A stretch of 64,000 nucleotides of DNA from Zantedeschia hybrid cultivar (lineage: Eukaryota; Streptophyta; Magnoliopsida; Alismatales; Araceae). This document shows positions 12,046-24,121 of this stretch, piece by piece. The DNA lies in contig JARZZO010000011.1 of NCBI GenBank assembly GCA_030544215.1, positions 10,712,001 through 10,776,000 of the forward strand. The letters are read 5' to 3'. The position numbers and the translations under genes are program-made. Numbering within the stretch: position 1 is the first letter of the stretch; each line of letters opens with the position of its first letter. The notes below the pieces were generated by a model. It made no database searches. It had not been told where the DNA came from and saw nothing but the letters and a program-made list of their open reading frames with translations.

Positions 12046-13598
12046 TGTTAGTTTTAGGTGGCCTACAAGTCAATCTGACTATGTAAATCTCGTTCATTTA
12101 TTAATATAATGGCATAATATTCATTATGTGTAAATCGTATTAATTATCGTCTCATAATGAAGTCCATGAATATATGCTATAGTGATCAGATTATGATGAG
12201 ATCATACTAATGAGACTGATCACTTAAACACACATATTCTTAATCGTTCATAGTCGGAGGATATCCGAGAAAGACATCGGATATCCGGTTAGACTAGTAC
12301 AGATTACTCATGCTCATATGATGAGGGTGACTGATCTCATAAGTCACTTGTGTGGAGACACTAAGGCGAATCTGTAAGTGCTCATTGGAGAATGAGTTCA
12401 CTGAACTGATCCGACTAAATCGCTGGATGGTATTGTACCTCACTGTCAACCAGCTTGATTCTATTGTCGCAGTTGCATGGATGGTCCTCAGACCTGAGAC
12501 ACCAAGGACACCTTATCGGTGGATTTCTGTGCTTTGACCTTGGTTTACGAATCTCTAGCCACGGGATTCTAAGACGTCAAGGATTGGGTACAGCGGAATA
12601 CCGTCGAAGGGAATTGTGTGTCAATAAGGAATCATTCGCTCTCGGTACTTAGAGAGAGAATGCTCTAGGAAGGATGCACGGAAGTCCCTGGCCAGGGCGG
12701 ACTATAATATCGGGAAAGGAGTTTTTCGATATTCATCAGCGGCATCCAATCCAAGTGAGTCGACCGGTTAGGGTTTGACAAGTCGCCATACCCTGAGTTG
12801 ACTCGAGAGCATTGTACAAATGAAGGATTATATCCACACGGTAACTGTCGGCGGAAAGGTTCCAAGAGTGGGTTACTTAACCCCAATACCTTCTGGATTC
12901 ACGCGGTGTTGCTTAGCACCCAACGTGATCGGAGGCCCGGTCGAATTCGATGTACGACATCAATTCGATTGATTAATTCATTAATAAATAATTATTAATT
13001 GATTAATAAAGCCAGTGAGGAGTCACTGGGCTTGCTGGGCCATTAACTGGACTGGTACTTGGGCCTAGAGGGTCACACGCAAATGATTCTCAAGGCGATG
13101 GATAAATAAGTGGGTTTTATACAAACTGGGGGTTTTTATGAAAAATCGTGCGGTTAGTATAAAACATAGCGAACGGGCTGAGCAGGCCAAGCTGCTACTA
13201 ACCCTAGCCGCCCCTCCTCTGTTTCTCTCTCTCTCTGGCGTCCAGACAGATCCAGATCTGCTCCGCCGCTTCTCCGTATCCCGTTCGACGGGAAATCGTC
13301 CGAGCATTGCGGCGATCATTGCGGCGACCGGCGGAGGTTTCGTGGGCTGCGAAGAACGAGGAACGTGAGGATATCCGTTGCGAGGAGGATCGCGTGGACT
13401 TCGCTAGAGGCCGGACGCTTGCACGGCTTGCGGTGTCGCACTGACGGAACCGAACGGTTGCGGATTCGAATCCGCACACGGTGAGAACTTCGATTATCCA
13501 ATAATCGATTTTTGATTTTCGAAACGGGAACAGATCGCTGTTTTAATATTTTATTTTCTGCTGCGTGAGCGATCTGGAGAAACCCGAGATACCCAACA
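12046..13598 (+). repeat. Copia 5' LTR
   Basis: Begins TGTTAGTTTTAGGTGG and ends ATACCCAACA; the right LTR has equal length and the same ends. Contains a perfect 16-bp palindrome at 13460-13475. Confidence 0.95.
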
Positions 13599-13599
13599 G

Positions 13600-13612
13600 T
13601 GGTATCAGAGCC
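13600..13612 (+). other. Copia primer binding site (tRNA-iMet)
   Basis: TGGTATCAGAGCC begins two bases after the left LTR. It is the standard plant retrotransposon complement to the 3' end of initiator tRNA-Met. Confidence 0.93.
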
Positions 13613-15394
13613 AGGTTCCACTATTTCTCGTCCCGTTTCGGTCTCCGATTTAGTAATTCCGTGTATTATTCCACGCATATAATCAGATTATATTGATAGA
13701 AAAATGTTCATGAGATGAACACGAATAATCAGATTATTTTTCTTCTATTTTCGAATTTTTATTTTAGGGTTTTGGTGTTCTCCGTGAGACGAAGAACAAC
13801 GATGTTCAGGCAGCTTTGTTCGGGTACCCCAATCGTTGGAGAGGTGGATCGGCATCCCAGATCATCCCAGGGATGTCGCCGGTCACCACCAGACCTGCAA
13901 CCGGCACCAGAGTAGCCTTGAAGAGCTGCTTAATGGACCTTTGATGTGCTCTTTTCGGTTTGAAAAACCAGAAATTTTTGGGGCATTTGGGGCTCCGATT
14001 CAGGCTTTTGTGGGGCCTACCGGAAGGCATGCCGGCGTCGGGAGCCCGCCGATGCCGAGAGGGAACGCCGGCCGGGGTCGGTCACCGCCGGGGGTCGGCT
14101 GCCAGCGTCGCTGCCACTTCTGCTGCCGCCTGCAACTCCACCTGGCGCTAAGGTTGCGGGTGGAAGAGAAAAGGGGTCGGGTGTTGCAGGATGAAGGAAG
14201 GGCCGGCCCGACCGGTTCGACCGGCCAGATCGTGGCTGGGCTGGGCCCGAGCCCTGGGTTCTGGTCCCGGCGAGCCCAGGCGCGCCTAGCTCGGGCCCAA
14301 GCGCGCCTGGCTCGAGCCCAGGCCCTGCAGGGCCCGAGCCAGGTTTGCCCTGTAGGCTGAGCCCTATTTCCTTCATTTAAAACCCCTTTAATCCCACCTT
14401 AAACCCCATTAAGCCCATTTAAAATACAAATAAAATTTGAATTAAATTTTAAAAATTCAAAATTGTTTTGAAATTTAATTTTATTGTTCAATTTTATTTA
14501 ATTGGGCATGTGTTTAATGATTTTGAATCATTATGTCAATCAAGGATTTATTAATTAGCCATTAGTTGTGAATTAATTGAGGTTAATATTAGTTTAAGTG
14601 TTAAATTAATTATTGACCTTAATTTATCTAATTTTAAGAGTTAAAATTAGTATTCAATAATTATTAATCTAATTGTTAGATTATTAATTATTATTACATC
14701 TAATTGTTAATTATTAATTTGAGTTAGTTATTAATTTAATTGTTAAATTATTAATTAACTTAGATGACTAATTTAAATGTTAAATTAGTGGTCCTTCATT
14801 AATTATTGTTAGTCATTAATTTAATAGTTAAATTAACGATAACTTTAATTATCTAATCTAAGAGTTAGATTAATTAATTATTAATTAGTTAGTGTTAATT
14901 ATTAGTTTAAGAGTTAAATTAATAATTAACATTAATTGATTGATCTAAATATTAGATTAGTAATTAATAATTAAATATGGTTGATTATTAATTTAAGTAT
15001 TAAATTATTAATTAACTTTGTTAGACTAGTCTAAGAGTTAGATTAGTCATTAATAGTCTAATTGTTAGATTATTAATGGAGTTTAATCTAAGTGTTAGAT
15101 TATTAGAATTGTTCTAATTTGTATGGAATAATCTGAAATTATTAATTTGGAGTGTGTGCACATGTGATGTGTGTTTTGATGCTTTTAAATTAGATTTAAT
15201 TACATGTTAAGTTAATTAAAAGTATTTTTGAAATTCAAATATCAATTTTGATTGGATCCCAACTTTTTGAAAGCCAAAATTATATATTTTGAAAACTCTT
15301 TTATTTTAGCCATGTGATGCGCTGGATCATGTGTGGGATGTTTAAAACACACCGTAGTCATGGATATGCACTTAATTAATTGTTCATGTGATGA
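13613..15394 (+). other. Copia leader without gag
   Basis: 1.8 kb between the primer site and the first recognisable protease residues. The first part (to about 14370) is GC-rich with no gag-like protein in any frame. The second part (14395-15240) is extremely AT-rich and contains the palindrome array described separately. Gag was either deleted or replaced. Confidence 0.7.
14581..15118 (+). repeat. Array of about 14 short AT-rich palindromes
   Basis: Small hairpins of consensus TAATYTAA, three-base loop, TTARATTA recur at 14588-14609, 14628-14650, 14665-14683, 14732-14750, 14768-14788, 14816-14836, 14854-14872, 14903-14921, 14941-14959, 14989-15007, 15025-15047, 15050-15076, 15084-15102 and 15102-15118. 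Arms are 6-12 bp; loops are GAG, TTG, GTG, ATG, TAG, ATA or GTA. The variable Y in the left arm is matched by R in the right arm in nearly every copy, so pairing is preserved while the sequence differs. Confidence 0.85.
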
Positions 15395-18300
15395 ATGATG
15401 TGTTTGTGTGGATCGTGGATGAATGATGAAGATACCGGATGTGCTTCTCATTTCTGCCATGATGTGCAAATGCTGACAAGTAAGTGCAAGCTGAGACAAG
15501 GCGAGGTGGAATTGAGGCTGGGAAACGGCGCAAAAGTTGCGGCGATTGCTGTTAGGACAGTAAATCTCAGGCTTCCATCAGGAGACGCCTCACTATTAGA
15601 AGATTGTTATTATGTTCCTAGCATAATAAAGAACATCATATCAATATCTTGTTTGGACAAGATAGGATATAGGTTGACTATTGAGAATAGAAGTTATTCA
15701 ATTTATTATGGTAATAAATCAATAGCTTCGGCATCTTTGGTCAACGGTCTATATCTCTTAGATGTTTCTTATTACAATCTTCAAATTGATAATGCTCTTA
15801 AGAAGAGCAAGAATTGTGTGAACCAAGCCTACATGTGACATTGTAGACTTGGGCACATTAGCGAAAGCAAGTTGCAAAAGTTGCATAAGCATGGTTACTT
15901 AACTGCATTCGATTACGAATCGTTTGCGACATGTGAATCCTGCCTTATGGGAAATATAGCAAAATCTCCATTTACTGGACATGGAGAACGTGCCAAGGAC
16001 ATTCTGGAACTAATACATTCAGATGTATGTGGTCCTATGTCCACCCAAGCCAAAGGTGACTACTCATACTTCATCACGTTCACCGATGACTTCTCAAGAT
16101 TCGACTATGTGTACTTAATGAAGTACAAGTCGGAAGCATTTGAAAAGTTCAAAGAGTTCAAGAATGAGGTAGAGAAGCAGTTAGGAAAGAGTATTAAAGT
16201 TCTTCGATCAGATCGAGGAGGAGAATACTTGAGTACTAATTTCACACAATTCTTAAAGGATAATGGTATCCTCTCTCAACTAACCCCTCCATATACACCA
16301 CAGATGAATGGTGTATCGGAAAGGAGGAATCGCACCTTGTTGAACATGGTGCGATCCATGATGAGCTTTTAGGGATTACTAGTGTCCCTCTGGGGGTATG
16401 CTCTAAAGTCAGCAGCATACCTACTGAACAGAGTACCGAGTAAGTCTGTGGCCTCTACTCCATATGAGATAAGGAAAGCCAGGAAACCAGAATTTAAACA
16501 TGTTAAAGTATGGGGTTGTCCTGCTCATGTAAAGAGGCATGATCCAGACAAGCTGGAATTACTAACTGATAAATGCAGGTTTGTGGGATATCCAAAGGAA
16601 ACCTTTGGATACTATTTTTACCATCATGGTGAACAAAAGGTGTTTGTCGCCAGGAAAGTTGTCTTCCTGGAAGTGGAATACCTTCTCTAGGAGGACAGTG
16701 GGAGTAAAATAGTATTGGAAGAGGTTCCAGATCCCCAAACAGCTGCATTATCATCAGCTGAGATATCAGTTCCTGAATCTGTTCAGGTACACACACATGA
16801 GCCTCATAGATCTGATAGATTACCTAGACTACCCGAACGATATGTGGGACATATTGCTAAAGGTTAGTCTAAGGTACAATATAATAAGGATGATGATCCT
16901 AAAACCTACCAGGAGGCCATAGAAGGCTTAGAATCTGGGAAATGGCAAGAAGCCATGAACTCAGAAATCCAGTCCATGTACACCAACCAAGTTTGGAATT
17001 TGGAGGACTTGCCCGAGGGTATTGTACCCATCGGTTGCAAGTGGATCTTTAAGAGAAAGATCGGTGTTGATGGACAGATCGACACTTATAAGGCAAGGTT
17101 GGTGGCAAAGAGATATCGTTAAAGGCAAGGAATTGACTATGACGAGACTTTCTCACCAGTTGCCATGAAAAAGTCGATCAGAGTTCTGCTCGTCATTGCT
17201 GCACATTTTGATTATGAAATCTGGCAAATGGATGTGAAGACTGTCTTCGTCAATGGTAACCTTGAGGAAGAGGGTGTATATGATACAACCAGAAGGTTTC
17301 ACATCCAAAGAATCTCCAGATAAAGTGTGCAAGCTTCAGAGGTCCATTTATGGACTGAAGCAGGCTTCCCGGAGCTAGAACATAAGATTTGGCGAGGCTG
17401 TCAAGTCTTATGACTTCATTAATAATGAAGATGAGCCTTGTGTGTACAAGAAGACCAGTAGGAGTGCAGTCACTTTTCTAGTTCTTTACGTAGATGACAT
17501 ACTACTCATTGGGAATGATGTAGCTATGATGTCATCAGTAAAGATCTGGCTATCGAAAAACTTCTCCATGAAGGATTTGGGAGAAGCATCCTACGTGTTG
17601 GGAATACAGATCTATAGAGATAGATCAAAGAGGATGCTTGGAATGACCCAATCCTTGTACATAGATACCATAGTCAAAAAGTTTTGCATGAAAAATTCCA
17701 AGAGAGGTCTCATACCGATAAGACATGGAATTAATCTCTCAAAGGAGCAGTCTCCTAAGACTCCTAATGAGAGGGCATTCATGGATAGAATACCCTATGC
17801 CTCTACCATAGGATCTATCATGTATGCCATGCTATGTACACGGCCTGATGTTGCATTTGCTCTAAGTGTTATGAGTAGATTTCAAACTGATCCAGGCGAA
17901 GAGCACTGGAAGGCAGTGAAATGTATCCTTAAGTACTTGAGAAGAACTAAGGATATGTTTCTTGTCTATAGAGGAGGTGACTTGAAACTGCGAGGCTTTA
18001 CTGACTCGAGTTTCCAGTCAGATCCAGATGATAGTAAGTCTACATCTGGATTCGTATTTACATTGAACGGAGGTGCAGTGTGCTGGAAGAGTTCCAAGCA
18101 AGTAACCACTGCAAATTCGACGACTAAAGCTGAGTACATCGCTGCAGCTGAAGCCGCCAAGAAATCAGTGTGGTTGAAGAAATTCATCACCGACCTCGGC
18201 GTAGTTGCCAGCATCTCTCAGCCTGTTCTGTGGTTGTGCGACAACAATGGAGCGATTGTGCAAGCGAAAGAGCCACGGTCTCATCAAAAATCGAAGCATA

Positions 18301-18472
18301 TTCTGAGGCGCTTTCACCTTATCAGAGAGATTATATCCAGAGAGATGTAGTAGTGGAAAGAGTTCCATCCGTCGACAATGTAGCAGATCCACTGACAAAG
18401 TCGTTGGCTCAAATTATGTTTGAGCGTCACCTAGAGTCTATATGCTTATTGTATAAAGGTGATTGGCTTTAG
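15395..18472 (+). pseudogene. Copia pol remnant (protease, integrase, RT, RNase H)
   Basis: The protease active-site DTGCASH is at about 15431. Integrase follows (LHKHGYL..CESCLMG zinc region, HSDVCGP, LRSDRGGEY, NGVSERRNRT) at 15870-16370. Reverse transcriptase covers about 16930-17800, with YVDD near 17490. RNase H covers about 17990-18340 (TKAEYIAAAEAAK). Breaks include in-frame stops at 15836-15838, 16370-16372, 16688-16690 and others up to about 17120, a frameshift near 17270 that moves the frame from phase 2 to phase 0, and another near 18340 after which the last codons run to 18472. Non-functional. The YVDD catalytic motif itself is intact. Confidence 0.92.
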
Positions 18473-18473
18473 T

Positions 18474-18486
18474 CCAAGTGGGAGAT
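18474..18486 (+). other. Copia polypurine tract
   Basis: CCAAGTGGGAGAT lies immediately before the right LTR, the expected place and composition for plus-strand priming. Confidence 0.75.
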
Positions 18487-20039
18487 TGTTAGTTTTAGGT
18501 GGCCTACAAGCCAATCTGACTATGTAAATCTCGTTCATTTATTAATATAATGGCATAATATTCATTATGTGTAAATCGTATTAATTATCGTCTCATAATG
18601 AAGTCTGTGAATATGTGCTATAATGATCAGATTATGATGAGATCACACTAATGAGACTGATCACTTAAACACACATATTCTTAATCGTTCCTAGTCGGAG
18701 AATATCCGAGAAGGACATCGGATATCCGGTTAGACTAGTACAGATTACTCCTGCTCATATGATGAGGATGACTAATCTCATAAGTCACTTGTGTGGAGAC
18801 ACTAAGGCGAATCTGTAGGTGCTCATTGGAGAATGAGTTCACTGAACTGATCCGACTAAATCGCTGGATGGTATTGTACCTCACTGTCAACCAGCTTAAT
18901 TCTATTGTCGCAGTTGCGTGGATGGTCCTCGGACCTGAGACACCAAGGACACCTTGTCGGTGGACTTCTGTGCTTTGACCTTTGTTTACGAATCTCTAGC
19001 CACGGGATTCTAAAACGCCAAGGATTGGGTACAGCGGAATATCGTCGAAGGGAATTGTGTGTCAATAAGGAATCATTCGCTCTCGGTACTTAGAGAGAGA
19101 ATGCTCTAGGAAGGATGCACGGAAGTCCCTGGCCAGGGCGGACTATAATATCGGGAAAGGAGTTTTTCGATATTCATCAGCGGCATCCAATCCAAGTGAG
19201 TCGACCGGTTAGGGTTTGACAAGTCGCCATACCCTGAGTTGACTCGAGAGCATTGTACAAATGAAGGATTATATCCACGCGGTAACTGTCGGCGGAAAGG
19301 TTCCAAGAGTGGGTTACTTAACCCCAATACCTTCTGGATTCACGCGGTGTTGCTTAGCACCCAACGTGATCGGAGGCCCGGTCGAATTCGATGTACGACA
19401 TCAATTCGATTGATTAATTCATTAATAAATGATTATTAATTGATTAATAAAGCCAGTGAGGAGTCACTGGGCTTGCTGGGCCATTAACTGGACTGGTACT
19501 TGGCCCTAGAGGGTCACACGCAAATGATTCTCAAGGCGATGGATAAATAAGTGGGTTTTATACAAACCGGGGGTTTTTATGAAAAATCGTGCGGTTAGTA
19601 TAAAACATAGCGAACGGGCTGAGCAGGCCAAGCTGCTGCTAACCCTAGCCGCCCCTCCTCTGTTTCTCTCTCTCTCTGGCGTCCAGACAGATCCAGATCT
19701 GCTCCGCCGCTTCTCCGTATCCCGTTCGACGGGAAATCGTCCGCGTGTTGCGGCAATCATTGCGGCGTCCGGCGGAGGTTTCGTGGGCTGCGAAGAACGA
19801 GGAACGTGAGGATATCCGTCGCGAGGAGGATCACATGGACTTCGCTAGAGGCCAGGCGCTTGCGCGGTTTGCGTTGTCGCACCGACGGAACCGAACGGTT
19901 GCGGATTCGAATCCGCACACGGTGAGAACTTCGATTAGTCGATAATCGATTTTTAATTTTCAAAACGGGAACGGATCGCTGTTTTAATATTTTATTTTCC
20001 GCTGCGTGAGCGATCCGGAGAAACCCGAGATACCCAACA
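18487..20039 (+). repeat. Copia 3' LTR
   Basis: Same length and ends as the left LTR; differs at roughly 50 positions by eye, with C/T and G/A changes dominating. Confidence 0.95.
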
Positions 20040-20044
20040 CGAGG

Positions 20045-20510
20045 GTCTCGAAGGAGGTTATCCCCTAGGGTTCCTTGCCAAAGGCTATGCAGTCCCAGCT
20101 AATCAGAGGCAAGTCCAACATGTGACTGTCTTCTCCCGTAGTATGCACAAGGTTTGGCACATGCCTTACAAATGAAGGTTCGAAGTTGGTTCAATTTGCC
20201 CATGCACCTCTCTCGCAAGACGGCAATGGCCTTGAACACTAGATGACCTGTGAAGCAAGCTTGATGCAGTAAGGGAGACATGTTCGTGCGAAGCTAAGTG
20301 ACGTGAAGGCAGCAAAGACCTTGAACTCCGGTGCAACTGTGGAAGCTAGACTGGTGCTAAGGCAATGGACCATATATGCAAGTGAGTTGTTGTGTGAAGG
20401 GGGGCAGTGGCCTATGCCCTAGTGCAACCCCGCCAAGGTAGTGATGGTTAGCAAGCAAAGTGTTGGCCAAGGTAAGTCCTTTGGTGTAACTAGCTAGGTA
20501 AGTCTCATAT
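20045..20510. other. Non-coding repeat-like DNA between two insertions
   Basis: Together with 11650-12040 on the left and 24122-24700 on the right this looks like one stretch of old non-coding repeat interrupted first by the copia element and then by the probable solo LTR. Removing the copia element rejoins GGTGCGAGG with GTCTCG. No coding potential seen. Confidence 0.4.
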
Positions 20511-23500
20511 TGTTATACCCCGCACTTTTACAACTATTAATAAATTTAATTAATTTAAATTAGACTAATTAACTAATTATAAGAATCCATGACTAAGTTT
20601 AAGTAACTTAATTTAGTCCAATTAACTCAATTATTAAAGCCCAATAGTCCAATTATACTATTAAGAATAGCCTACTAGTTTAATTTAAATTCTAAGTTGA
20701 TGTATTAGACAGCAACATAGTAAATTAATGATAACTTTCTATAAAAAATTCTGATTAATGACGACTATTTTTACTAATTAAGATATTTTAGAGGTCAAAA
20801 ATAACAAAGATCAGTTTTAGAAAGGGCTACCTATAGAGAACAAGTCCTAATCGGATTAGGATTGGAATTAAGAAATAAAAGATGGTATAATTAATGTTAA
20901 CCACGACCTAAAAAGTTATGTATAAAATATTTGACTTAAATTAGAATTAAAACATAATAAATTTGAATATAACTAAGATTCTAATTATTGGGTAAACAGT
21001 TATAATTTGAATCTTACTTGGATTAGGATTTTGTACACAGATTTACTTGACATAGTCCTAGTATATTAAGCATAACTCCGTGTATACAATTTTAAATTAA
21101 ATAAGATAACTCCCATTAGAACTATGACTCAAAATGCTAGAAGTTTTATGAAGACCATATGTTTAAAATAAGTCATTTCCTAATTAGAATCAGGACATCT
21201 TTAGACAAGAAGGAAATCTGCCAGATTTCTATGTTCGAAGTACTCATGACAGCATGTCAGTAAAATAGGCATATCTTTTTGTATAGATGTCTAAAAATAG
21301 TGAGCTTAGTGGCATTGGAAATATAATAAAAATTTATAAAAGTTTGTAGAACAAAGTTTTTTCTTAATTCAGATATTTAAGGGGCCTAATTTAAAGGTCC
21401 TCATAAAAGAAAACTACATGCAGCGTGAGCAGAGTCCGGTTTAGACTAGGAAATGACTTTGACTTGGAGATTAAGTTATGGGGAGTAGGAGTTTGACCCA
21501 GCAAAGAAAAGAGGTGTTGATGGTTATATTAGGAAGGTAAATAAACATAAATAGAACCTTGGGTCGTGCTCAACCTCTATAGCATGTAGCTCTCTTCTAA
21601 GGGGTAAGTTCATATGATGTTCTTGAGAGAATATAGTTGTTCATGGTTATTTCTTTTGGAGGTTTGATTCTAATCAATATTTTATGTTATTGAAAGCTTA
21701 GAAAATATGGGAAAGAGTTTAGAAAATGTGAAAAAGAGTTTAGAAGAATAAGAAGGTATTGATAAATAGCAAGGAAGTCATAGGGAGCCAAAAGCCGATC
21801 ATTCTTTAAGAGGTAGGTGGATAACTCTAAACATGATCTATTTTGTATTGAAAAAACTATGCTATTTTCGAAAGTTTTCAAAAGTTAATCAATTGGTAAG
21901 AACTTTTATTTATATGTCTACTTCATGATATTTAAGTTTCAAATTTTTATAATCTTATTTATTATTTATTCTATGATTATTATCTCAGCCTATGTAATCT
22001 GTCCGTTCAATCTATTTTGTTTTCAAAGATGATCACATGAGTTATGGATGTTTGTTATCCTTGGTTCGATGTCCAATTGATCTAAAATTTGTATAGAAGC
22101 TTAATATAGATGTTAAATTCATGCCCAACAAATTTCATAATTTTCAGAGTTTTTTTTATATTTATTCCGTAATAGTCTTCTCAAATTATATAATTTGTCC
22201 TATCAGTTTTGAAATCTTAACTTGTAAATCCTATATCTCACTTGATTCATGTCCAAATCATACCAAATTTTGTAGAGACATTCGTTGTAATATCCTTGAC
22301 TGATATAAAAAGTTTGATAATTTTATGATTCCATTTACTATTCAGTTTGCCCTATGTTTTGATTTGCTCGAATTCGATTTAAGTCGGATTCTCCAAATAG
22401 AAGTGAGAATCCAAAATTATATCAAACTAATCCAGAAATTGATGATACTTTGTATATATTTTAAATATGATATTTTTGACATGTACTACAAGTTTTATAA
22501 TTTTATGAATCTGTTTGATATTATTCGGTCTATTTGTTAATTTGTTAGCTTTGAAAATTAGTTTTGATGGCCGAAAAATATGTTTGTTATTCTGAAAATT
22601 CTGAGAAAATTTATTTAACTATGTTTTCTATCCAACAACCTATTTTGATCAACTTTACTCTGATTTTCTATATATATATGACCATGATGACTCTCTAAGT
22701 AACTATTTTATATATAAAACGTATGTATTTTAATTCTTATACGTATGTATCAATTTGATAATTCAGTTTTCAAATCTATGCTCATGTTTTATCATCATTC
22801 GATCTCTGTTAATCTGATTGTGCCATAATTATTTGACTTTACTTGGACATTGCCATCTTAAGGAGATATTTGACCCGATTCCATTATAAGCATCTTAAGG
22901 AGATATTTGACCCGATTCCATTATAAGCATCCATATTGGATAGGGTATTTTATTTGGAACCCATAGGCAAACAGGTGGAATTCTGATTTCTAGCCGGCTA
23001 AAACAAGGGGACGGCGATACGTAACGCCCTGGCGGTTTAGAGTTGGGTGGGACTTAGACTTTCCGATTCTGCCCAATAACTAAGACCTTTGCATCATTTG
23101 CCTAGATGCTTTGGTATTTGTTTTGTTTGTCTTCTTATGTTATGGTTTGGGCGTATGTATGTTATGATATGATTTGATTTGTTTGATTGGCACATAAATA
23201 TGAAATCTTTGCTCCACATGTTCATTTGAATTCAGCTTAGTCATTTGATTCTTTTGATCATCATGTTTAACTATCCTTTTTCAATCACATGAATCTGTCT
23301 TAACTATATGATTCATGATATGAATATGATTTGATAAGTTATTACGCCATGATATTTGCTATTTGATATGAGTGTGCTCAGGAGATGGCGATATGTAGCG
23401 TCCTAACAATTTGACAATTTGATATGTTCTATTCGATATGTGATACGTTATGATCATAGTTAGTAGAGTTTGATATGTCTGATATGAGTTTGATCATGTC

Positions 23501-24121
23501 ATATATGCTATATGTTAGTTGATCTATTTATATTATTAGAAAACACATTTGATTTGATAAGTTTATATCTGACCATATTTTGTATCATGTTCTTATTTGA
23601 GATATATATAGAACTATGTAAGATCATGTTTACTATAATTGTATAATGTGATTTGTAAAATTTACTATATGTTAAGTCATGTGAATTGTTTGAAGCCTAC
23701 TGAGTGATTGTACTCATAAATCCTATTAACGTTTTCAAAGTCTGAGAAAGAGAACATAGAATTTGAGGAGACTTCTGATTGAGGCATTTGATATCTTCAG
23801 GAGGTTATTTAGATTCAAATTTTACAGCTTTCTTAGATTTGATGTAGTAGGGATAATGATAGATTGATATATTTTTCTTTATTTGTGAGATTGAGAATTT
23901 ATTTACAAATTGATGGATATTGTAATTTGTGAACTTTGGTATTAGCTATATTTAGATACTTTAGATTAATTGATAGTTATGGCATTTATTTAAATTATCT
24001 TGTGGTTGTTTAGCTCTCATATCTGTTTGTTATGGTGGAATTTGTTCTGATATTACGTAGTCGAATTTAGAGTTAAAAAAAAAAAGAAAAAAAAAAAGAG
24101 AACCGGATCCGGGACGTAACA
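20511..24121 (+). mobile_element. Probable large solo LTR, gypsy type
   Basis: A 3.6-kb, strongly AT-rich, non-coding block starts TGTTATACCCCGCAC and ends GGATCCGGGACGTAACA, in TG...CA form. The end resembles that of the gypsy LTR in this window (GGATCC..GGGTCGTTACA). Inside are GGCGATACGTAACGCCC (near 23012) and CTACTGAGTGATTGTACTCA (near 23697), the latter echoing the ACTGAGT..GACTCACC word of the gypsy LTR. There is no primer site or pol next to it. The flanks CATAT and CATGC share only three of five bases, so the target duplication is not convincing. Confidence 0.5.
22854..22927 (+). repeat. Two 37-bp tandem copies
   Basis: The unit beginning CATCTTAAGGAGATATTTGA at 22854 is repeated exactly from 22891. 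A recent slip duplication inside the probable solo LTR. Confidence 0.92.

Larger units (their letters stand above)
12046..20039 (+). mobile_element. Full-length, inactive Ty1/copia LTR retrotransposon
   Basis: 7994-bp element bounded by two 1553-bp LTRs (12046-13598 and 18487-20039), each starting TGTTA and ending CCAACA. It is flanked by an exact 5-bp target duplication, CGAGG, at 12041-12045 and 20040-20044. A primer site for initiator tRNA-Met follows the left LTR, and a purine tract precedes the right LTR. The internal order protease, integrase, reverse transcriptase, RNase H is the copia order. No gag is recognisable, and pol is broken by stops and frameshifts, so the element cannot act alone. 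I count roughly 50 differences between LTRs by eye (about 3 percent), mostly transitions, implying an insertion of order a million years old if usual plant rates hold. Confidence 0.95.

Noticed and set aside
13450..13485. tRNA-like T-arm/B-box word
   Set aside because: No A-box, acceptor stem or anticodon arm at the right distance. It is a palindrome within the LTR.
14581..15118. CRISPR-like array
   Set aside because: Repeats are short palindromes with 3-base loops and no unique spacers of constant length; the genome is a plant nucleus.
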